Of a stretch of DNA of 64,000 nt, positions 17,298 to 26,142 are shown one piece after another. Both the position numbers and the translations under genes were made by a program. Each line of letters starts with the position of its first letter. Position 1 is the first letter of the stretch. The DNA is from Spongiivirga sp046524175 (GTDB taxonomy: Bacteria; Bacteroidota; Bacteroidia; Flavobacteriales; Flavobacteriaceae). The stretch is from contig NZ_JBEFZF010000002.1 in NCBI RefSeq assembly GCF_046524175.1, positions 310,001 through 374,000 of the forward strand, read 5' to 3'. The notes beneath the pieces are model-generated. The model had not been told where the DNA came from. It worked only from the letters and a program-made list of their open reading frames with translations, and searched no databases.

Positions 17298-18059
17298 TTA
17301 TTGTCTTGCTCCAAGAAATGCGTTTCCTGAAGCTTTTATTAATCCTTGTACAGAGTTCATTACAAATGATGCTCCTTTTCCAACTAGTGCAGTTGCTTGA
17401 TCAGCGTTACCAGCAACGGTACCATACCATTTACCTGCATCTAGGATTGTTTTGAAAATGTGATCGAGCATTTCCTTCACTTCAGGATGGGCTGGACCAT
17501 CATAAAAACCCATAGACATTGCTAAATCTCGAGGTCCAATAATGAAGCCATCAACACCATCTATTTTACATAATTCTTCAAGATTTTCAACACATTCCAT
17601 AGTCTCAATTTGTGGCATCACTAAGGTTTGCGAGTTTGCAAAATGAACATATTCTTCCTGCGACATAGGACCTTGCATATAATCAGCTGCTCGCACCGGT
17701 CCTAAACCGCGACTACCAATTGGTGGATATTTAATGGCGTCTACTAAGATTTTTACATCTTGAATGGTGTTAATAGTCGGCATCATCACACCCATTACAC
17801 CGGCGTCAATATATTGAAGAATAAGCTTAGTATCGACACTACGGATTCTGGCTAAGGGCGTTGTGCCACGCAGCTCACAAGCACGTACCATATTGGTTAT
17901 GTCTGAAGCAGAAATTGCTCCATGTTCACCATCAATCATATAAAAATCAAAGCCGGTAAGACCAACATATTCGCAAATAGTAGGGTCTGTAGTAGGAGAG
18001 ATGACCCCAAAACCAACTTTGCCATCTTCGATTCGTTTTTTTAGTTTGTTTTCTTTCAT
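17298..18059 (-). CDS. HpcH/HpaI-type class II aldolase
   Basis: 253 residues, the normal size of HpaI-like aldolases, which split 4-hydroxy-2-oxoacids or related compounds into pyruvate (or another 2-oxoacid) and an aldehyde using a divalent metal. Expected active-site residues are in place: His46 in DGEHG, Arg71 in ARIRS, metal ligands Glu152 in PQIET and Asp178 in GPRDLAMSMG. It follows the LeuD-type gene by 9 bases, so hydration followed by aldol cleavage is the natural reading. The pyruvate would feed the AceE/E2 complex encoded at 28.5-32.9 kb. Confidence 0.88.
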   Translation of the reverse strand: MKENKLKKRIEDGKVGFGVISPTTDPTICEYVGLTGFDFYMIDGEHGAISASDITNMVRACELRGTTPLARIRSVDTKLILQYIDAGVMGVMMPTINTIQDVKILVDAIKYPPIGSRGLGPVRAADYMQGPMSQEEYVHFANSQTLVMPQIETMECVENLEELCKIDGVDGFIIGPRDLAMSMGFYDGPAHPEVKEMLDHIFKTILDAGKWYGTVAGNADQATALVGKGASFVMNSVQGLIKASGNAFLGARQ

Positions 18060-18068
18060 ACAGTAGGT

Positions 18069-18593
18069 TTATTCTATAGGTTCTCCTTTGGCTATTTTTT
18101 CTCGAACAAAATTCATTAAACCTCCCGCTTCAGCAACTTCTGCTACAAATGGTGCTGCTGGCACCGATTGAAATTCCTTTCCATTGGTTAGGTTTTTTAT
18201 TATACCACTATCCGGATCATATTCCAGTTCATCACCTGTTTCACATCCTAGATGAATATCATCACATGTTACAAAAGGTAATCCGTAATTTATGGCATTT
18301 CTAAATTGAAGTCGAGCAAAACTAGTCGCAAAAACAGATTTAATACCAGCACCCATTAAACCAGTGATTACATGTTCTATTGATTTTCCCCCTCCTGCGA
18401 AATTATGATTTGCAACGATGAACGTGTATCCTTTATCTTTAAATCCGTTTTCCTTGCTAAATTCTTCTTTTACACCCCCCATTACAATCTTGCTGTTCTC
18501 AACAGGATCGATAGGTGAAGTCCAATATTCTGAGGTAATTATATCATATGCCATTACGTAGTCATCCGCTACCCAACATGTTCCTTTTATCAT
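18069..18593 (-). CDS. LeuD-like hydratase small subunit (aconitase swivel domain)
   Basis: 174 residues. It keeps the swivel-domain layout FIVANHNFAGGGKSIEHVITGLMGAGIKSVFATSFARLQFRNAINYGLP, which corresponds to the NFGCGSSREH-ALxxxGI-AVIAxSFAxIFxxNxxxxGL pattern of LeuD. The substrate loop is changed (AGGGKSIEH instead of GCGSSREH), pointing to a substrate other than isopropylmalate. Partner is the LeuC-like gene at 19955-21223. This pair resembles the two-subunit hydratases for substituted maleates, such as dimethylmaleate hydratase of nicotinate fermentation (established family relation; substrate here unknown). Confidence 0.82.
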   Translation of the reverse strand: MIKGTCWVADDYVMAYDIITSEYWTSPIDPVENSKIVMGGVKEEFSKENGFKDKGYTFIVANHNFAGGGKSIEHVITGLMGAGIKSVFATSFARLQFRNAINYGLPFVTCDDIHLGCETGDELEYDPDSGIIKNLTNGKEFQSVPAAPFVAEVAEAGGLMNFVREKIAKGEPIE

Positions 18594-18603
18594 TTTCTTA
18601 AGT

Positions 18604-19953
18604 TTAACTAGTTAATTCATTAAAAACCCTTCTGGCAGATTCGGCAGCACCTTCCATACCACGGGATTTTTTTGCCGCATGCTCACCTGCAAAATGCATA
18701 TTTCCGGCAGGGCGAATCATATCTTCAAATAGTGATGCATGACCGACTCCAAACTCAACATATGCCCCTTTATTATATTTGTATTGCCCCCAATCTTGGG
18801 TGCCTAAGTACTCAAGTTTTCCCGTTGTCGAAGGCCTAATTTCGTTTATTTTTTTGATGGTATAATCAGCAATTTCTTTTTCTGACATCTTATCAAAGAA
18901 GGCCGTGCCAGTTCCATTTACCCAACAAGCCATTTGTTTTTCATCTTTATTAGAACTCACATTCATAATGCGCTCGAGGGGAGTATCAGTCCACATATCA
19001 TACGGTATTTGATCTTGTTCCCAAAAAGCTTCGGTCTGGGTTAGATGTATCTGAGTGATTTTAGTATACGGCAATTCGGCAATTGCTTTTTGTTGATTAC
19101 TATTGAAGGATACATCCATTTTAACATCCCGTAATGTAGAGAAGGGAAGTGTTGAGATTACTTTTTTCCCGTTATATGAAGAGCCGTCTTCGCACCATAC
19201 AGTTACCTTATCTTTTGTATCATTAATCTTGGTAACCATTTTATTTCTGAGCACTGTTTTTTTAAGACTTCCTACTATAGCATCGATGAACTTATACGAG
19301 CCGCCTTTAAAATTTAGAATGCGTTCAGAATCGTTAAACTGCCTAAATGCAGCGCTGTGATAGGCATTTATAGCAGAGGTTTCTCGCAGGTTATTATAAT
19401 TAGCACTGATATTAGCAAGGTCGATTTGTTCATCAGTAAGTCCATGCCGTTTAAGTAATGTACTATACGTTTCATCAAGATCAGGACGTTGGTACCATTG
19501 GTCTAATGCGCTTAATTTTGGTGCTTTGGCTAATGCCATAAATTGCAAATAAGCCGGATTGGTTGTGTTATCAGTCCATTCCTTATGAAGGGTGCCATCA
19601 ACATAAATTGCTGTTGGTGATCTCATATAGTCGGTAATGTCGATCATTTCAGTGTCGAACTTTTTTACCAATTTCATCACTTCAATATACTTATCACCAA
19701 TACCTCTACCACCTACTTCTCGGTTAATATCTTTACGAGAAAACATGCGACCACCAAGACGATTACTTCCTTCTAACAAAAGATAATCTTTTCCCACTTC
19801 TTCTAATAAGTGCGCCAAGTACAATCCGGATAGGCCACCACCTAAAATGATGAATTCAGCATCCATTTTAGGAGCTTTAGCGCATGCTATCGGCATTAGA
19901 CTAAATGCAATGCCGGCAGCACTTGTTTTTTGTATGAAGTACCTTCTATTCAT
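18604..19953 (-). CDS. Exported flavin-containing amine oxidase family protein, Tat lipoprotein
   Basis: 449 residues. The N-terminus MNRRYFIQKTSAAGIAFSLMPIAC has a twin-arginine-like RRYFI and a lipobox Cys at residue 24, so a folded flavoprotein is probably exported and lipid-anchored. FAD motifs: EFIILGGGLSGLYLAHLLEE, LLLEGSNRLGGRMFS, and the C-terminal NMHFAGEHAAKKSRGMEGAAESARR. This family oxidises amines or desaturates and oxidises other substrates. It lies between the LeuC-like and LeuD-like genes, an odd place for an unrelated enzyme. A paralogue is encoded at 43562-45067. The electron acceptor could be oxygen or the cytochrome c at 46 kb. Confidence 0.88.
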   Translation of the reverse strand: MNRRYFIQKTSAAGIAFSLMPIACAKAPKMDAEFIILGGGLSGLYLAHLLEEVGKDYLLLEGSNRLGGRMFSRKDINREVGGRGIGDKYIEVMKLVKKFDTEMIDITDYMRSPTAIYVDGTLHKEWTDNTTNPAYLQFMALAKAPKLSALDQWYQRPDLDETYSTLLKRHGLTDEQIDLANISANYNNLRETSAINAYHSAAFRQFNDSERILNFKGGSYKFIDAIVGSLKKTVLRNKMVTKINDTKDKVTVWCEDGSSYNGKKVISTLPFSTLRDVKMDVSFNSNQQKAIAELPYTKITQIHLTQTEAFWEQDQIPYDMWTDTPLERIMNVSSNKDEKQMACWVNGTGTAFFDKMSEKEIADYTIKKINEIRPSTTGKLEYLGTQDWGQYKYNKGAYVEFGVGHASLFEDMIRPAGNMHFAGEHAAKKSRGMEGAAESARRVFNELTS

Positions 19954-19954
19954 T

Positions 19955-21223
19955 TTAAATATCGAATGTTCTAGGATCTGTTATTTCACCCCTAATTGCA
20001 GATGCCGCTACTACAGACGGAGAACTCAAATACACTTTTGCTTCGCGACTGCCCATGCGACCGGTCATATTTCTATTTCCGGCACTAAGTACGATATCAC
20101 CATCTCCGGCAACACCTGTATGAAGCCCGGCACACGAGGCGCAACTAGGAGTATCGATCGCTACACCGGCTTTAATTAAGGTTTCAAGATGTCCTGCTTG
20201 TAAAGCTTCAAGATATACTGTTTGACTTGCAGGTACAAGTATCATATTGACATCACGATGTACTTGTTTGTCTTTCATGATTTCTGCCATAGTAGCGATA
20301 TCTTCAAGTCGACCATTAGTACATGTACCCACAAAGGCTTTATTAAATTTTGTACCTATTAATTTTTCAATAGGCTGCGTATCGTCAAGTTTTCCGGGCA
20401 TTGAAATAGTCGGACCCAAATCGCCTAGATTCACTTCATAGACCATATCATATTCAGCGTCTTCATCACTATGTAAAGGCTCCCAAGCTTCCTTTGTTCT
20501 ATTTCTTAAATAACGTTCGGTAACAACATCTGGGGCTACAATACCATTTTTTGCGCCAAGATCAACAGTCATATTGCAGATGGTCATACGACCGGCCATG
20601 CTCAAACTTTCTATTCCTGGGCCGGCAAATTCCAGAGACTTATATAATAAATGCCCATTCCAGCGCATCATCCCCATAATGTGTAAACTAAGATCTTTTC
20701 CCATTACCCAAGGTTGCCATTCACCTACGATGTTAAATTTAACTGATCTCGGGACTCTAAACCACGCCTTGCCGGTTGCCATTGCAACTGCAGCATCAGT
20801 TACTCCTATGGCATTACCCATTGCGCCAACAGCACCATACGTATTTGCGTGAGAATCGGTACCGATACTTATTGTACCTGGTAGTACGTGACCCTGTTCG
20901 ACCATAATTTGATGTGCGATACCTTGTCTTCCTAAATCATAAAAGTTAGTGATGTCATGTTGTTTTACCACCTCGCGCCATTCGTTAAGCATGTTAGCAA
21001 ACTTTTGTGTTGGCGGGGGTACTAAATGATCTGAAACACAAATAACTTTGTCTTTATTAAAAACCTCAGTTTTTCCAAGTGACCTAAATTTTTCAAAACA
21101 CTGCTTGCCTAAAAAATCCATAGTCATTACGGATTCGATATCAGTCCAAACGAGCTCTCCCGGAATTACTTTATCGCGCCCGCTGCTGCGAGCCATTATT
21201 TTTTCTGTAATGGTCATTCCCAT
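19955..21223 (-). CDS. LeuC-like hydratase large subunit (aconitase family)
   Basis: 422 residues, the archaeal-type isopropylmalate dehydratase/homoaconitase length. It starts MGMTITEKIMARSSGRD as is typical; a second ATG at 21217 is possible. GTDSHANTYGAVGAMGNAIGVTDAA and the three [4Fe-4S] ligands Cys301 (GTCTNGR), Cys361 and Cys364 (PSCASCAG) are present, so the cluster should assemble. It adds or removes water on a cis-unsaturated or hydroxy dicarboxylate. True leucine synthesis is unlikely, since no leuA or leuB is near and the operon is catabolic. The small subunit is encoded at 18069-18593; a second LeuC-like gene starts at 63298. Confidence 0.9.
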   Translation of the reverse strand: MGMTITEKIMARSSGRDKVIPGELVWTDIESVMTMDFLGKQCFEKFRSLGKTEVFNKDKVICVSDHLVPPPTQKFANMLNEWREVVKQHDITNFYDLGRQGIAHQIMVEQGHVLPGTISIGTDSHANTYGAVGAMGNAIGVTDAAVAMATGKAWFRVPRSVKFNIVGEWQPWVMGKDLSLHIMGMMRWNGHLLYKSLEFAGPGIESLSMAGRMTICNMTVDLGAKNGIVAPDVVTERYLRNRTKEAWEPLHSDEDAEYDMVYEVNLGDLGPTISMPGKLDDTQPIEKLIGTKFNKAFVGTCTNGRLEDIATMAEIMKDKQVHRDVNMILVPASQTVYLEALQAGHLETLIKAGVAIDTPSCASCAGLHTGVAGDGDIVLSAGNRNMTGRMGSREAKVYLSSPSVVAASAIRGEITDPRTFDI

Positions 21224-21266
21224 ATTCGTACAGTTTTGTTAGAAGTTTGATCTTTAACAGCGAATG

Positions 21267-21785
21267 TTAAGAGTCATCTGATCGAGATTCTTGTCCGTTC
21301 GTTCTATTTTTAGGGAGATCTATCCAAAATTGCGGATCTATTCCTTCTTTTCCACAAACTTTGCGTTCTTCTATCATCGTAATCCCATTAAAAGTATCAC
21401 CTTCCGACCATTTCCATACGCGGATACGATGATCTTCTTTTGGGCCTATTAAATCAATTTGCTCAAACAACGTCATGCCAGGTCTGTGTTTATAATCCCA
21501 GATAAGAACTATGCTCCGACCTGTTTCCCAAGCTTTTCCAGAAAGCCTCGGATTTTCGAAAATAAGCTCTCCTTTTTCGTTAAAATCACAAACTCCAAAA
21601 TCAAGACATTCTTTAAATCCGTCATCCCAAGTATATTCGTTTACTTGGTGATATTTATTCCCTGGCAATAAAACACAGGTCAAGCGACTTTTCCACTGGT
21701 CAATTAACTGACCATCTGCTCCTATTCTTCTATAAGTTCCTTCCCAAATACCCTCATGTTTGGGGAATAATTTTAAATCTGGCAT
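21267..21785 (-). CDS. Lipocalin-like protein (DUF3598/CpcS-like pattern)
   Basis: 172 residues, no signal peptide. FPKHEGIWEGTYRRIGADGQLIDQWKSRLTC, then YHQVNEYTWDDG, FENPRLSGKAWE, IVLIWDYK and RIRVWKWSEGDTFNGITMIEERKV suggest an antiparallel barrel. The HEGIWEGTY start is reminiscent of DUF3598 and CpcS/CpeS-type lipocalin folds (the latter are also bilin lyases), by pattern only. It is the first gene of the left operon, 35 bp downstream of operator array 21821-21865. A ligand-binding or isomerase role is possible. The last about 15 residues are polar and unconserved-looking. Confidence 0.6.
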   Translation of the reverse strand: MPDLKLFPKHEGIWEGTYRRIGADGQLIDQWKSRLTCVLLPGNKYHQVNEYTWDDGFKECLDFGVCDFNEKGELIFENPRLSGKAWETGRSIVLIWDYKHRPGMTLFEQIDLIGPKEDHRIRVWKWSEGDTFNGITMIEERKVCGKEGIDPQFWIDLPKNRTNGQESRSDDS

Positions 21786-22101
21786 AATATTAAATGGTAT
21801 TACGGTTGTCTATTCTGCATAAAAATAGTTAATTTAATTAATTATTAATGTACTTAATCATTAAATTTATAAATAATTTTAGGTCAAGATTTATTTTTTG
21901 CAGAGCTTTAAATGGATTCAAACCCTATGAAAAACAACTAATTAACTTAATTTAACCATCATTTTTTTGAACCGGTATTTATTGTGATTCTAACTCAAAG
22001 TAGATATTAAATCGATTTTCTTTAGCTAAATTGATCAACTTTACTAGTTGAAAATTACTTAAAGATACGGGTAAAAAAGGGGCATTAAAAAACTACACTA
22101 T
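21786..22101. other. Divergent intergenic region with the operator array
   Basis: This 316-bp gap separates the left operon from the MFS operon. It holds the TTAA array at 21821-21865 and a second, looser ACTAATTAACTTAATTTAACC stretch near 21937-21957, whose cores are about 10 bp apart. No open frame of note and no RNA gene are visible. Promoters for both directions must lie here. Confidence 0.6.
21821..21865. promoter_or_regulatory. Operator array with five TTAA cores (9-7-9-7 spacing)
   Basis: RTTAA-type cores start at 21828 (GTTAA), 21837 (ATTAA), 21844 (ATTAA), 21853 (CTTAA) and 21860 (ATTAA), giving spacings of 9, 7, 9 and 7 bp. It lies between the divergent lipocalin-like gene (start 21785) and MFS gene (start 22102). 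It is the longest member of the shared array set. Confidence 0.75.
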
Positions 22102-23379
22102 ATGAATTTTTCAAGTTTTAAAGAGTTTAAATATGGATGGCGTGTTGTATTGGCTTCAACATTCGGGATAGGTTTAGGAATGTCTCCATTGCCATTTTAT
22201 ACACTTGGTGTTTTCGCAATTCCACTGACTAAAAATTTTGGGTGGGGTATGGATACCGTTATGGCGGCGATGCCAGTGTTCACCATTGGAGCTGTCTTTG
22301 CAGGCCCTCTTGTCGGTTATATAGCTGATAAAATTGGGGCTCGGAAAACTGCTATAACTTCTGTGATTATCTTCAGTTTTACGTTTATGATGTTTAGTTT
22401 TAATACCGGTTCAAAAGCGCTTTACTTGTTTCTTTGGGCTATGTTGGCTATAGCAGGTGCAGGAACTTTACCTATGACATGGACCCGAGCGATCAATAAT
22501 TGGTTTAATAAAAACAGGGGCTTGGCCCTAGGTTTATCGTTATTAGGTACCGGTATATTTGGATCTTTTGCAAAAATTTTTGCATCACATCTTATTGACG
22601 GCTATGGTTGGAAATATGCATATATAGGTGTTGCCCTATTACCGTTACTAATCTCGCTACCATTGGCTTATTTCTTTTTTAGAGATACGAATGATCCGAA
22701 AGTGGCTGATCGGGTTGCCAAGCTACGAGCAGAAGTTCCCGAATATGTCTCGGGGAATCACTCTGGATTAAGTGTAAAACAGGCGTTTGGAGATTGGCGG
22801 TTTTGGCTTTTAGCCTTCTCTTTTCTGCTTATCTCTTTTGCAGTAGGGGGGCCTATACCTAATTTAGAAAAGCTATTTTCAAGTAAAGGTTTCGATGTTT
22901 CTGACGCAGTGATTTTAGCAAGTTTTTTGGGATATGCGGTGGTAATAGGAAGATTGATAGGGGGTTATTTAATAGACCGGTTTTGGGCGCCAGCAGTTGC
23001 TTTTATATTATTGAGTATTCCTGCAGTATCCTGTTTAATCTTACAAACTGTCGATTTGTCTTACACCAATGCTGTTATAGCGGTTGTTATCCTAGGTTTT
23101 GGTGCTGGGGTGGAATATGATTTAATGGCCTATTTAGTATCACGGTATTTTGGCATGAAAAATTACGCTGCTATTTACGGTTTTCTTTATGCCTTTTTCG
23201 GATTAGGAGCCGGTTTTGGGCCTTATATATTCGGCCGTTTTTTCACAGAAACAGGTAGCTATAACTCCATTTTAGGATATGCGGCAATTGCATTTGTAGT
23301 TGGATCAATCCCTCTTTTGTTTTTAGGAAAATACAGAACATTTAAAGCAGATACCGAAGAAGAATCAGTTGTAGCATAG
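22102..23379 (+). CDS. MFS transporter, monocarboxylate/OxlT-like
   Basis: 425 residues with about 12 hydrophobic helices. The first loop has GYIADKIGARK (MFS signature between helices 2 and 3), then GAGTLPMTWTRAINNWFNKNRGLALGLSLLGTGIFG in helices 4-5 as in oxalate/formate and monocarboxylate carriers. It is the first gene of a plus-strand operon after array 21821-21865. A similar carrier is encoded at 48142-49389. Probably moves a small organic acid intermediate across the inner membrane; direction unknown. Confidence 0.88.
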   Translation: MNFSSFKEFKYGWRVVLASTFGIGLGMSPLPFYTLGVFAIPLTKNFGWGMDTVMAAMPVFTIGAVFAGPLVGYIADKIGARKTAITSVIIFSFTFMMFSFNTGSKALYLFLWAMLAIAGAGTLPMTWTRAINNWFNKNRGLALGLSLLGTGIFGSFAKIFASHLIDGYGWKYAYIGVALLPLLISLPLAYFFFRDTNDPKVADRVAKLRAEVPEYVSGNHSGLSVKQAFGDWRFWLLAFSFLLISFAVGGPIPNLEKLFSSKGFDVSDAVILASFLGYAVVIGRLIGGYLIDRFWAPAVAFILLSIPAVSCLILQTVDLSYTNAVIAVVILGFGAGVEYDLMAYLVSRYFGMKNYAAIYGFLYAFFGLGAGFGPYIFGRFFTETGSYNSILGYAAIAFVVGSIPLLFLGKYRTFKADTEEESVVA

Positions 23380-23390
23380 CCAAATTAGTT

Positions 23391-24638
23391 ATGCGAAAAA
23401 CCAAGAATATTCGCTGGTATATAGCTGGAACCATTTTTCTCGCTACGACTATCAATTATATTGATAGGCAAGCATTGTCAGTTGCGGCACCAACTATTCG
23501 AAAAGATCTAGACCTATCAAACGAAGAATATGGTTGGATTGTAAGTGCATTTTTGTTGGCGTATGCGATTATGCAAATGGTGTCAGGAAGACTCATAGAT
23601 TCATTAGGAACCAAAAAAGGATTTAGCATTGCAGTTATATGGTGGTCCATTGCAAATATGTTACATGCATTCGGTCGAGGTTTATTAAGTCTTGGTTTTT
23701 TTCGGTTTTTGTTAGGAATTGGTGAAGCAGGTAATTATCCTGCTGCAATGAAGGCTATATCAGAATGGTTTCCCAAACAAGAACGGACCAAAGCAGTTGG
23801 TATTTTAAATATGGGACCGGGATTAGGTGCGATCATTGCACCGCCCTTAATGGCATGGTTAATTCTCGATTTTGGATGGAAAATGGCATTTGTCATTACA
23901 GGAGCAATTGGTTTTTTCTGGCTATTGCTCTGGCGATGGATCTACTATGAACCAAAAGATCATCCAAGAATAAGTGAAGAAGAGTTGAAATTAATAAACA
24001 GTTCAAAAGAAGAAAATGATCAAAAAAAGCTGCCGTGGTTGCACTACTTTAAGTATAAAGAGGTTTGGGGGCTAACGCTATCTCGCTTTGTTTCTGACGG
24101 GGCATTTTACTTTTTCGTTTTTTGGTTACCGTCGTGGTTGGCTGATGAAAAAGGATTTACATTAACAGAAATAGGTCTTTTTGCTTGGATTCCGTTCTTA
24201 CTGTCAGATATCGGAAGTTTCGTAGGCGGATGGACAGGTGCCCAATTAATTAAAAATGGGAAGTCATTAGACGCCTCTAGAAAATGGATTATCTGGATTG
24301 GTGCAGTTTTGGTAGTGCCCGTATTAGGATGTTTATATATAGAATCACCATATTGGGCAATCACTCTCATTAGTTTTTCACTTTTTGCAACCCAGTTTAA
24401 ACAATCATCTCTGTTTACATTACCAATTGATTTATTCTCAAAAAAAGATGCAGCATCGGTATGGGGGATTTCCGGCTCAGCAGGAAGTTTTGGCGCGATG
24501 TTGTTTACACCTGTTATAGGCTGGCTGGTCGATACAATTTCATATTCACCTGTATTCGTAATCGTTTCATTTTTACACATAGTTTCAGCACTAATAGTGA
24601 TGATTTTTATACCAAGAATTCAACCGGTAGTTAATTAG
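23391..24638 (+). CDS. MFS transporter, anion:cation symporter (ACS) type
   Basis: 415 residues, 12 helices. NYIDRQALSVAAPTIRKDLDLSNEEYGWIVSAFLLAY, GRLIDSLGTKKGF and RFLLGIGEAGNYPAAMKAISEWFPKQER are the hallmarks of the ACS family (hexuronate, phthalate, glucarate and similar organic anions). It starts 11 bases after the upstream MFS gene. Having two carriers from different MFS families in tandem suggests two distinct pathway substrates or exchange. Confidence 0.92.
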   Translation: MRKTKNIRWYIAGTIFLATTINYIDRQALSVAAPTIRKDLDLSNEEYGWIVSAFLLAYAIMQMVSGRLIDSLGTKKGFSIAVIWWSIANMLHAFGRGLLSLGFFRFLLGIGEAGNYPAAMKAISEWFPKQERTKAVGILNMGPGLGAIIAPPLMAWLILDFGWKMAFVITGAIGFFWLLLWRWIYYEPKDHPRISEEELKLINSSKEENDQKKLPWLHYFKYKEVWGLTLSRFVSDGAFYFFVFWLPSWLADEKGFTLTEIGLFAWIPFLLSDIGSFVGGWTGAQLIKNGKSLDASRKWIIWIGAVLVVPVLGCLYIESPYWAITLISFSLFATQFKQSSLFTLPIDLFSKKDAASVWGISGSAGSFGAMLFTPVIGWLVDTISYSPVFVIVSFLHIVSALIVMIFIPRIQPVVN

Positions 24639-24651
24639 AAATAAGGAACAG

Positions 24652-25362
24652 ATGAAAAATTTAATCGCACTTCTCATTGTTTTTCTATTCATTACTGCCT
24701 TTGTAGGGCATAAAGCGAAGCCATCAGTTGCTAATACTGAAAACGCTGATGTTTATATAACGCTACAACAAGATCTTGATACACTTTTAGCCTGGTTTCC
24801 CGGGGAGTATGATAATCATGAACAGGTGTATAAAGAAGCTGTCGATAAATTTGATATAGCAAAAAGGCATCGACAAACGCATCACATTTTTCATGAAGTG
24901 AAACTTGATTTTATTCCAGGTCGCACTTTGTATGCACAACAATCGCAGCATTACAATTTAGACGATCTGTACAGACAGCGAATTTATTCTTTTGAAATTG
25001 ATGATGCGGAACAGGCTATTCGATTAAGAATATATACACCAAAGGAACCAGCTAAACTGACCAATGGTCATAAAAAACCTGAAATATTTAAACGTTTAAG
25101 CGAAAATGATTTCTTTTTAAAACCGGGTTGTGATGTTTTCTGGAATAGAGAGAGTGATGTCTTTAGAGGATATTTAAAAGAGAATGCTTGTAACTATTAT
25201 TCCGACAGATTTGGGAAGCAGGTTTACTTAAATGAAACGCTCATTTTACGAAAAGACGCTTTGCTTTTAGAAGATACAGCCACCGATATTGACGGCAATC
25301 CTGTTTTTGGAGTTCATGACAAAGGGCCTACCATTAGTTTAAAAGAACAGCCGTGTAATTAA
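24652..25362 (+). CDS. CpcT/CpeT-like protein, exported
   Basis: 236 residues with an N-terminal hydrophobic signal (MKNLIALLIVFLFITAFVGH). It has the clearest CpcT/CpeT pattern in the window: LDTLLAWFPGEYDNHEQVYKE, then a conserved HIFHEVKLDFIPGRTLYAQQSQHY, LYRQRIYSFEID, and the paired cysteines in KPGCDVFWNRES and LKENACNYY. In cyanobacteria and cryptophytes CpcT/CpeT attach bilins to phycobiliproteins. There are no phycobiliproteins here, so a bilin or related ligand-binding or processing role is inferred. It follows the two MFS genes in the same operon. Confidence 0.85.
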   Translation: MKNLIALLIVFLFITAFVGHKAKPSVANTENADVYITLQQDLDTLLAWFPGEYDNHEQVYKEAVDKFDIAKRHRQTHHIFHEVKLDFIPGRTLYAQQSQHYNLDDLYRQRIYSFEIDDAEQAIRLRIYTPKEPAKLTNGHKKPEIFKRLSENDFFLKPGCDVFWNRESDVFRGYLKENACNYYSDRFGKQVYLNETLILRKDALLLEDTATDIDGNPVFGVHDKGPTISLKEQPCN

Positions 25363-25374
25363 ATTATACTATAC

Positions 25375-26142
25375 ATGAAAAATACACACTTAATATTCCT
25401 GATGTGTTTACTGAGTTTTTTGAGTTGTAATAATAAAAAGGTAAATACTGATATGTTGACTGCAACTGAGATTATGCAAAAAGCTCATGAAAAAGCAGGA
25501 GGAGATTTTTGGCAGAAACCAAAAAGTTTAACCTTAAAAGGCCATGCTGTTTTTTACAAAGATGGTAACGCTTCAAAACACGAGACACATAATATGTGGC
25601 GTGTTTTTGAACAGACAAAAAGTGATGCGCATATAGCCAATGGGAAAGTTAGAATAGAATCGTTTAAAGATTCAGTTCCTATTTTTATTGTGACGTTTGA
25701 TGGAGAAAACACCTATGATCTTCGTGGGAAACAGGAAAAATCAGCCGCCGATAATCGCTGGGCTTCCAATTTTGGTTATGGAGCTATACGGCATGCGTTA
25801 GATGAAGGTTATATTTTAGAAAAAGTAGCAACCGATACGATTAAAGGAAAACCTGCCTACACCATCAAAGTTACTGACCCAAATCAAGGAGAAACTTTTT
25901 TTGGTATTGACAAACTAGACTTTAAAATCGTAAAAGTGGCCTTTCAAACTCCAAGAGGTTGGCACCATCGAGAGTATTCTGAATTCTTTTCGAAAGATGA
26001 GTATTCTTGGTTGCAATCTGGCCGTGTTGAGCTGTTTTATGACGGAAAAATCTCTAATGAAGTTTACTGGACCGATTTTGAAGTAAACGAAAAATTGGCT
26101 GATAGTCTATTCATTTTAAATGCAAATAATGAAATTGAATAA
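25375..26142 (+). CDS. Lipoprotein with LolA/outer-membrane lipoprotein-sorting-like fold
   Basis: 255 residues with signal MKNTHLIFLMCLLSFLSC (Cys18). TATEIMQKAHEKAGGDFWQKPKSLTLKGHAVFYKDG begins a half-barrel as in LolA-like/MucB-type proteins. Then VTFDGENTYDLRGKQE, IRHALDEGYILEKVATDTIKGKPAYTIKVTDPN and FFGIDKLDFKIVKVAFQTP repeat the strand pattern seen in periplasmic hydrophobic-ligand carriers. It may carry a hydrophobic substrate across the periplasm. It lies 12 bases after the CpcT-like gene and overlaps the next start by 14 bases. Family assignment is by pattern, moderate confidence. Confidence 0.6.
   Translation: MKNTHLIFLMCLLSFLSCNNKKVNTDMLTATEIMQKAHEKAGGDFWQKPKSLTLKGHAVFYKDGNASKHETHNMWRVFEQTKSDAHIANGKVRIESFKDSVPIFIVTFDGENTYDLRGKQEKSAADNRWASNFGYGAIRHALDEGYILEKVATDTIKGKPAYTIKVTDPNQGETFFGIDKLDFKIVKVAFQTPRGWHHREYSEFFSKDEYSWLQSGRVELFYDGKISNEVYWTDFEVNEKLADSLFILNANNEIE

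Noticed and set aside
19955..21223. LeuC/LeuD as leucine biosynthesis genes (leuCD).
   Set aside because: No leuA or leuB nearby, the LeuD substrate loop is altered, the genes are split by an amine oxidase gene and the operon has the catabolic operator. A pathway hydratase fits better.
21937..21957. A second operator array between the divergent left operon and the MFS operon.
   Set aside because: TTAA cores are present but the spacing is about 10 bp and does not fit the 9-7-9 rule; kept only as a note in the intergenic entry.
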